Shown: positions 5,884 through 7,461 of the stretch, piece after piece
Layout of the letters: every line of letters starts with the position of its first letter
Position numbering within the stretch: the stretch's first letter is position 1
Source: Candidatus Methylomirabilota bacterium
Lineage (GTDB): Bacteria > Methylomirabilota > Methylomirabilia > Methylomirabilales > Methylomirabilaceae
Reading direction: 5' to 3'
Length of the DNA stretch: 7,461 bases
Assembly (NCBI GenBank): GCA_028869615.1
Contig: JAGWRQ010000100.1
Location: 1 to 7,461 of the forward strand
Program-made: the position numbers and the translations under genes
The notes under the pieces: model-generated
Database searches by the model: none
What the model was told of the DNA's origin: nothing
Seen by the model: the letters and a program-made list of their open reading frames with translations, nothing else

Positions 5884-5914
5884 CCGCGTGCAGGGTATGT
5901 TACTTGGCACGCGG
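5884..5914 (+). promoter_or_regulatory. perfect 8-bp inverted repeat overlapping the antitoxin ribosome binding site
   Basis: CCGCGTGC (5884-5891) and GCACGCGG (5907-5914) are exact reverse complements separated by 15 bases. The right arm runs into GGGAGGG (5913-5919), the Shine-Dalgarno sequence. Two roles are possible. One is an operator bound by the antitoxin, which usually autoregulates such operons. The other is an RNA stem-loop that limits ribosome access. The symmetry is seen and the function is inferred. Confidence 0.6.
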
Positions 5915-5924
5915 GAGGGAGCAG

Positions 5925-6140
5925 ATGAAACTAAAACGGAAGGCTCCGGAACTTGTGCTGCGGTCTGGAAGGCCGGCAGCCGTGATTTTGGACATCAACG
6001 AGTATCAGAAGATACTGGAGCGACTAGAGGACCTGGAAGATCTCAAGACCCTGAAGGCGATGCGGAGCAAGCCGCTTACCTTTAAGAGGCTTGAGGACTT
6101 CCTCGCCGAATACACTCCAAGCGTATCAGATCCTGCTTGA
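5925..6140 (+). CDS. Phd/YefM-type antitoxin (short form)
   Basis: The 71-residue protein starts at the ATG preceded five bases upstream by GGGAGGG. The frame is open back to 5778 but has no ribosome binding site there. Visible features are LVLRSGRPAAVILDINEYQKI (about residues 10-30), which matches the G-x-P-x-A-V-I-L-x-x-x-E-Y core of Phd/YefM antitoxins. A charged helix (LERLEDLEDLKTLKAMR) and a toxin-binding-like tail (LTFKRLEDFLAEYTPS) follow. The usual longer N-terminal part with the first helix is short or absent, so this is a compact member of the family. Such antitoxins neutralise RelE/ParE-type toxins and often repress their own promoter. It overlaps the toxin coding region by about 20 bases and has no lesion. 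Confidence 0.82.
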   Translation: MKLKRKAPELVLRSGRPAAVILDINEYQKILERLEDLEDLKTLKAMRSKPLTFKRLEDFLAEYTPSVSDPA

Positions 6141-6376
6141 ACGGGGGGGCCGAACGCGACCTGAAGCGGTTATCGGCAGAGGGATTTCGTTGGCTGATCG
6201 CTGTTATCAGGGGCCTGGCCGACAATCCGAGACCTTCTGGGTGTAGGAAGATTGCCGGTTCGCGACGCGATTGGCGCGTCAGGGTTGGCAGCTATCGGGT
6301 CATTTATGAAATCGACGATAAGTCTCAACTCGTCAAGGTGATGAGAGTCAGGCGTAGACGAGAGGTGTATCGATAA
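6121..6376 (+). pseudogene. RelE/ParE-type toxin, frameshifted at a 7-G run
   Basis: The family N-terminus appears in the frame from 6121 (AYQILLER), and the rest appears one frame over from about 6146 (GAERDLKRLSAEGFRWLIAV, then GCRKIAGSRRDWRVRVGSYR, VIYEID and MRVRRRREVYR). RelE-type toxins inhibit translation by cutting mRNA on the ribosome. The basic C-terminal RR-R-VY part typical of the fold is present. The two pieces meet in a run of seven G (6143-6149). With six G the protein reads LLERGAERDL without interruption. A TTG at 6137-6139, overlapping the antitoxin stop, could start a 79-residue product that lacks the first beta strand. No normal start codon precedes YQILL (the codon there is GCG). 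Decay, slippage-based switching and sequencing error are all possible. Confidence 0.72.
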
Positions 6377-6382
6377 AAGTAG

Positions 6383-6805
6383 AGTCACGCGCAGGATCAG
6401 GTTGAGGTAACCAACGCGGTCATCGCCGACTTCCTGGCCAATGGCGTATTTGCCGAGGCAGGCAAGAATATCAAGAATCCTGATGCCGTCATAACCGGGG
6501 AAATCAAGCGCTTCTATGGTCGAGCCGGGTTAAACGCCGCGGGGTGGATCACGCTCCCTCTCAGCCCGGTCTGGCTCCTTAGTATACCCATGCAGTCGAG
6601 CGAAGGCGGGGTAGACCTAGAAATTTCGATTCGGCGACCTGATGGCACCCCGCTGGGCACGTACAACGGCCGTTCACAGTTCTCCGACTGGTACACCATG
6701 TACAATAACTCGATCTACGGCGTGGGGACAGCGCTGAATCGGTCCTTTACGCAGACGATGCAGCAGATACGAGATCAGATAATCGCCGATAAGGGCAAGT
6801 TTTGA
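6383..6805 (+). pseudogene. 5'-truncated gene, probable outer-membrane lipoprotein (YajG-like) fragment
   Basis: A protein-like frame of 140 codons begins right after a TAG at 6380-6382, six bases past the RelE stop, and ends at TGA 6803-6805. No ATG, GTG or TTG occurs before an ATG at 6590, which would drop half the sequence, and no signal peptide is present, so the 5' part is missing. The sequence VTNAVIADFLANGVF, then NPDAVITGEIKRFYGRAG, a hydrophobic stretch, DLEISIRRPDG and a C-terminal helical NRSFTQTMQQIRDQI resembles YajG-like and related envelope lipoproteins that have a 'D-VI-GEI' core strand. The match is by pattern only. The junction coincides with the 3' end of the TA module, so insertion of that module, or deletion beside it, may have removed the front of this gene. 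Confidence 0.55.
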
Positions 6806-6858
6806 GTCGACGGCCATCCTTCACGATGATAGTCGAGAGAGTGTCGAGTCTGACCTGG

Positions 6859-7269
6859 CTACACTTTCGACGGGTCGAGCACGCGGAGGCGGGAGAAGTA
6901 AGTTCGATAGAATCCGCGATCTCGGGTGACCAGGCGCTCGGCTTGGGATATCGCATGCGCACCGATGAGGAAATCCGCCACAACGCGTTTGTGCTGGCCT
7001 CCTCGGCCCCGGTATGTTCTCCAGACTCTGCTGGCCACGAGCGCCGTTTTGAGTTCGAGAGGACTGTATGCGACCCCGAGGCGGTCCATAGCGTCTTGCG
7101 CGGCATCCGGCGACGGAAAGAAGCTCGCCACCTCTGCCCACACCACCTCGCACGCGATGAGTTGGCCCTCATTCAGGCAGGAATAGAGCAACCTGCGTGA
7201 TCCGAGTCCAAACGTCGGATCTGCTCCAAACACATCTAACAGCACACTGGTATCGACCGCCGTGATCAC
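6859..7269 (-). CDS. vapC: VapC-type PIN-domain toxin ribonuclease
   Basis: The 136-residue protein has all four acidic active-site residues of PIN nucleases: D6 (AVDTSVLLD), E46 (VVWAEVASFF), D99 (VVADFLIGAHA) and D117 (LVTRDRGFY). VapC toxins are Mg2+-dependent RNases that cleave specific RNAs, often tRNA or rRNA, until bound by VapB. The start is GTG at 7267-7269, overlapping the antitoxin stop by four bases (GTGA), which implies coupled translation. Length and motif spacing are normal and the frame is uninterrupted. It ends with a genuine TAG at 6859-6861. It converges on the truncated lipoprotein gene with a 53-base gap in which I see no clear terminator. Of the three toxins here it is the only one that looks functional. 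Confidence 0.9.
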   Translation of the reverse strand: MITAVDTSVLLDVFGADPTFGLGSRRLLYSCLNEGQLIACEVVWAEVASFFPSPDAAQDAMDRLGVAYSPLELKTALVASRVWRTYRGRGGQHKRVVADFLIGAHAISQAERLVTRDRGFYRTYFSRLRVLDPSKV

Positions 7270-7461
7270 ACCGCGTCCGCTTTGCCTCGTAGGGAAGTGA
7301 TCAGGTCATCCGTTGGACGCTTCAGCCTGAGGACCCCGTACACGCTCTCTACGGCATCTTGCGCGGTCGCCTTGGTGGCCACCAGACGGCCCTTCTCTTC
7401 GCTGAAGTCCAGAGCGTTTCCCGGGCGAATCCCTAGGCGTTCCCGGAGAGGCTTGGGAATC
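7266..7461 (-). CDS. vapB: AbrB/MazE-type (VapB) antitoxin, 5' end beyond window
   Basis: The minus-strand frame enters at the window edge as IPKPLRERLGIRPGNALDF and ends ...SLRGKADAV at a TGA (7266-7268). About 64 codons are visible. The IPKxLRExLGIRPGxAL signature, then EEKGRLVATK, is the swapped-hairpin AbrB/SpoVT DNA-binding domain, and the TDDLITSLRG tail is the usual toxin-binding region (DxLxxLRG) in VapB proteins. Only the first beta strand and the start codon are missing, because of the window boundary and not a lesion. The protein should neutralise the adjacent VapC and repress the shared operon, whose promoter lies outside the window. Confidence 0.85.
   Translation of the reverse strand, partial: IPKPLRERLGIRPGNALDFSEEKGRLVATKATAQDAVESVYGVLRLKRPTDDLITSLRGKADAV

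Noticed and set aside
6802..7200. Plus-strand open frame opposite VapC
   Set aside because: It is antisense to a PIN-domain gene with all four active-site residues in place.
1..7461. CRISPR array, tRNA or rRNA genes
   Set aside because: No regularly spaced direct repeats of suitable length and no tRNA or rRNA signature were seen on either strand.

Overview
This window looks like a degraded accessory island from a Gram-negative bacterium. Two genes encode lipoproteins with lipobox signal peptides, GC content is moderate to high, and the toxin-antitoxin (TA) types are common in environmental Pseudomonadota, Nitrospirota, NC10 and similar groups. I cannot place it taxonomically from sequence alone. 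Three different type II TA modules, an IS3-family element, two truncated genes and REP-like hairpins lie within 7.5 kb. Nearly every mobile or accessory gene carries a visible lesion, while two small lipoprotein genes in the middle look intact.

Layout. Bases 1-720 (minus strand): a DUF433 antitoxin with a strong ribosome binding site, overlapping a DUF5615 PIN-like toxin that is broken by an internal TAG codon. Bases 847-2035 (minus strand): a complete IS3-family element with 29-base inverted repeats and an A7 frameshift site. Its orfA has lost one base, and its orfB lacks about 19 codons between the second and third catalytic acidic residues. Bases 2037-4226 (plus strand): the remains of a large, probably exported protein with carboxypeptidase-regulatory-like, Ig-like and PLL-like beta-propeller repeats. 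The IS right end replaces its 5' part, and a TAG stands where a conserved Trp of a propeller blade is expected. Bases 4227-4800: no convincing gene, with two GGGGACAG-containing REP-like motifs and a possible weak promoter. Bases 4801-5609 (plus strand): two translationally coupled small lipoproteins, the first with a YbjQ-like domain. Bases 5852-6376 (plus strand): a Phd/YefM-type antitoxin with a good promoter and a perfect 8-bp inverted repeat touching its ribosome binding site, followed by a RelE/ParE-type toxin shifted out of frame at a 7-G run. Bases 6383-6805 (plus strand): a 5'-truncated gene, probably for an outer-membrane lipoprotein. Bases 6859-7461 (minus strand): an apparently intact VapC PIN toxin, preceded by an AbrB/MazE-type antitoxin that runs off the window edge.

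The clearest pattern is asymmetric TA decay. In the first two modules the antitoxin frame is clean and the toxin carries a small disabling change, which fits selection that tolerates loss of toxin but not loss of antitoxin. Only the VapBC pair looks functional. The IS has no matching target duplication and does not sit between two halves of one gene, so it probably marks a rearrangement or deletion endpoint and not a fresh insertion. I did not find a clearly new multi-gene system. The most interesting items are the toxin lesions, the G-tract frameshift, the structured leader of the RelE-module antitoxin, and the mosaic propeller protein.
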